Position numbers and translations under genes: made by a program. A model generated the notes under the pieces. It saw only the letters and a program-made list of their open reading frames with translations. It searched no databases and was not told the DNA's origin. From Polynucleobacter victoriensis (lineage in GTDB: Bacteria; Pseudomonadota; Gammaproteobacteria; Burkholderiales; Burkholderiaceae): 64,000 nucleotides of DNA. Of this stretch, positions 63,754 to 64,000 are shown in pieces. Where the stretch lies: contig NZ_FYEX01000001.1 in NCBI RefSeq assembly GCF_900187875.1, positions 682,001 to 746,000 on the forward strand, given 5' to 3'. The first letter of the stretch is position 1; the number at the start of each line of letters is the position of its first letter.

Positions 63754-64000
63754 ATGATTAATACAATCCATCAACAATTACCAAAGCTGTTGCTATTGGC
63801 AACAGCAATATCTTTGCTCTCTTGCAGCAAATCAGAAATCGATTCTTCTGACTACTTCCCATTAAAACCTGGCAAGGCTTGGGTTTATGAAGTCGAAACA
63901 GAAATGAAAGATCCTGAGATACATCCAACCATTACTCTTTCAACTGACAGAAAAATCAATTTTGATGGTGAAACTACTTGGGTTCGTCGCAGTGCTGATG
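63754..64000 (+). CDS. Lipoprotein, 3' end outside window
   Basis: 82 residues seen, cut by the right edge. GAGG lies eight bases before the ATG. A signal peptide with lipobox (LLSC, lipid-attached Cys24) is followed by SDYFPLKPGKAWVYEVE, a pattern common in secreted proteins of unknown function that begin with a YFPLxxGxxWxY strand. The 42-base gap from the previous gene and the same strand suggest one operon with the ExbB/ExbD-like genes. No function can be assigned. Confidence 0.75.
   Translation, partial: MINTIHQQLPKLLLLATAISLLSCSKSEIDSSDYFPLKPGKAWVYEVETEMKDPEIHPTITLSTDRKINFDGETTWVRRSAD

Noticed and set aside
1..64000. CRISPR arrays, insertion sequences, prophage genes, rRNA operons
   Set aside because: No spaced direct repeats, transposase, integrase or phage structural genes and no rRNA sequence were recognised on either strand.

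Overview
The window reads as a stretch of chromosome from an AT-rich betaproteobacterium of the order Burkholderiales. The closest gene order I know is that of Polynucleobacter-like Burkholderiaceae; this is inferred from gene order and protein style, with no database search. The supporting signs are the complete division and cell wall (dcw) cluster with a peroxiredoxin between ftsZ and lpxC, the rpe-trpEGDC block, the petABC-sspA-sspB block, a phasin, Bug-type periplasmic binding proteins, and a meso-diaminopimelate-type MurE. Almost every gene is ordinary core chromosome. I see no insertion sequence, prophage, CRISPR array or rRNA, and one tRNA gene. No stretch longer than about 300 bases lacks a gene.

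Layout. 1-5188: a DUF815 ATPase (cut by the left edge), argJ, secA, and a divergent DUF721/DciA-like gene whose start codon overlaps that of secA. 5257-24151, all on the minus strand: the dcw cluster, transcribed mraZ-rsmH-ftsL-ftsI-murE-murF-mraY-murD-ftsW-murG-murC-ddlB-ftsQ-ftsA-ftsZ, then peroxiredoxin and lpxC. Many of these genes overlap by 1 to 14 bases. A promoter and three MraZ-type boxes lie just upstream of mraZ. 24346-30436: coq7, then bioB divergent from a Bug-bioA-bioF-bioD operon. 30411-36782: fatty-acid CoA ligase, M20 amidohydrolase, DUF3047 lipoprotein, enoyl-CoA hydratase, mltA with a small antisense membrane ORF, and apaG. 36843-41530: rpe and trpEGDC, without the gph gene often found between rpe and trpE. 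41570-46063: ung, M61 peptidase, dsbC and a UbiH-family hydroxylase. 46084-52443: ychF, a small membrane protein, hemA-prfA-prmC-grxD and rmuC. 52534-60860: phasin, tRNA-Thr, sspB-sspA, petC-petB-petA, a NIF3 family protein, a DegS-like protease and an AcoR-like regulator without an AAA+ domain. 61023-61583: cytochrome b561.

The most unusual part is the right end, from 61837 past the window edge. A compact plus-strand operon encodes a MotA/TolQ/ExbB-type membrane protein, a partner whose single membrane helix carries the ExbD/TolR-type aspartate but whose periplasmic part looks like a YfaP/DUF2135-type beta-sandwich, a two-helix membrane protein, and a lipoprotein cut by the window end. This may be an undescribed ion-driven envelope machine. 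The functional reading is inference; the family resemblance of the first two proteins is visible in the sequence.

How the genes work together: the dcw genes make lipid II and the divisome. coq7, the UbiH-family gene, petABC and cytochrome b561 serve quinone-linked electron transport. SecA, DsbC, the DegS-like protease and SspA/SspB serve export, folding and protein quality control. The bio and trp blocks are biosynthetic operons.
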